Source: Vermiphilus sp. (GTDB lineage Bacteria; Ratteibacteria; UBA8468; B48-G9; JAFGKM01). Taken from it: a DNA stretch of 5,747 nucleotides. Positions 5,723-5,747 of the stretch are shown here, piece after piece (position 1 is the stretch's first letter; every line of letters starts with the position of its first letter). The stretch covers positions 1-5,747 of the forward strand of contig DYKC01000066.1 in NCBI GenBank assembly GCA_020722825.1, given 5' to 3'. The position numbers and the translations under genes are program-made. The notes beneath the pieces are model-generated. The model saw only the letters and a program-made list of their open reading frames with translations. It was not told where the DNA came from and did no database searches.

Positions 5723-5747
5723 ACAGAGAAGTGCCGAAGTGGGGAGT

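Overview
The window looks like a stretch of bacterial chromosome, probably from an uncultivated lineage; I cannot name the species. The clues are a V/A-type rather than F-type ATP synthase, corrinoid-type UroD-fold methyltransferase relatives, Shine-Dalgarno-like purine runs, and short A/T-rich spacers. Two of the six gene-scale elements are clearly decayed and one more is interrupted, so this is an eroding neighbourhood rather than a compact, well-kept operon.

Left part, minus strand (1-1409). Holo-ACP synthase-like acpS (1053-1409) is followed, 21 bases after its stop codon, by the start codon of a second gene with a good ribosome binding site. That gene is cut after its fourth base by the 5' end (GTGCGCC, at 1027) of a group II intron, which runs off the left edge. 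The intron's reverse transcriptase/maturase gene is damaged. One internal deletion fuses RT motif 3 in frame to the thumb/maturase (X) domain, removing the YADD catalytic motif. A second probable deletion lies near the N-terminus.

Divergent spacer (1410-1612). It holds a TATAAT box only 5 bases from the acpS start codon, a perfect 6-bp palindrome beside it, a 9-bp inverted repeat, and a possible weak rightward promoter.

Middle part, plus strand (1613-3375). A UroD/corrinoid-methyltransferase-family pseudogene (start codon lost, nonsense codon, two large deletions, three frameshifts) is followed 10 bases later by an intact but distinct UroD-family gene (2299-3375).

Right part, plus strand (3404-5580). 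V-type ATP synthase subunit F (3404-3706) and catalytic subunit A (3808-5580) form a pair, separated by a 101-base spacer containing a long imperfect hairpin. Their usual neighbours are missing: no E, C, K or I genes upstream, and no subunit B after A in the 167 bases that remain. That last stretch carries a small hairpin and a TATAAT-type promoter candidate firing off the right edge.

I found no evidence of a new defence or biosynthetic system. The most interesting signals are the intron at a start codon, the catalytically gutted but in-frame maturase, and the split ATP synthase pair.
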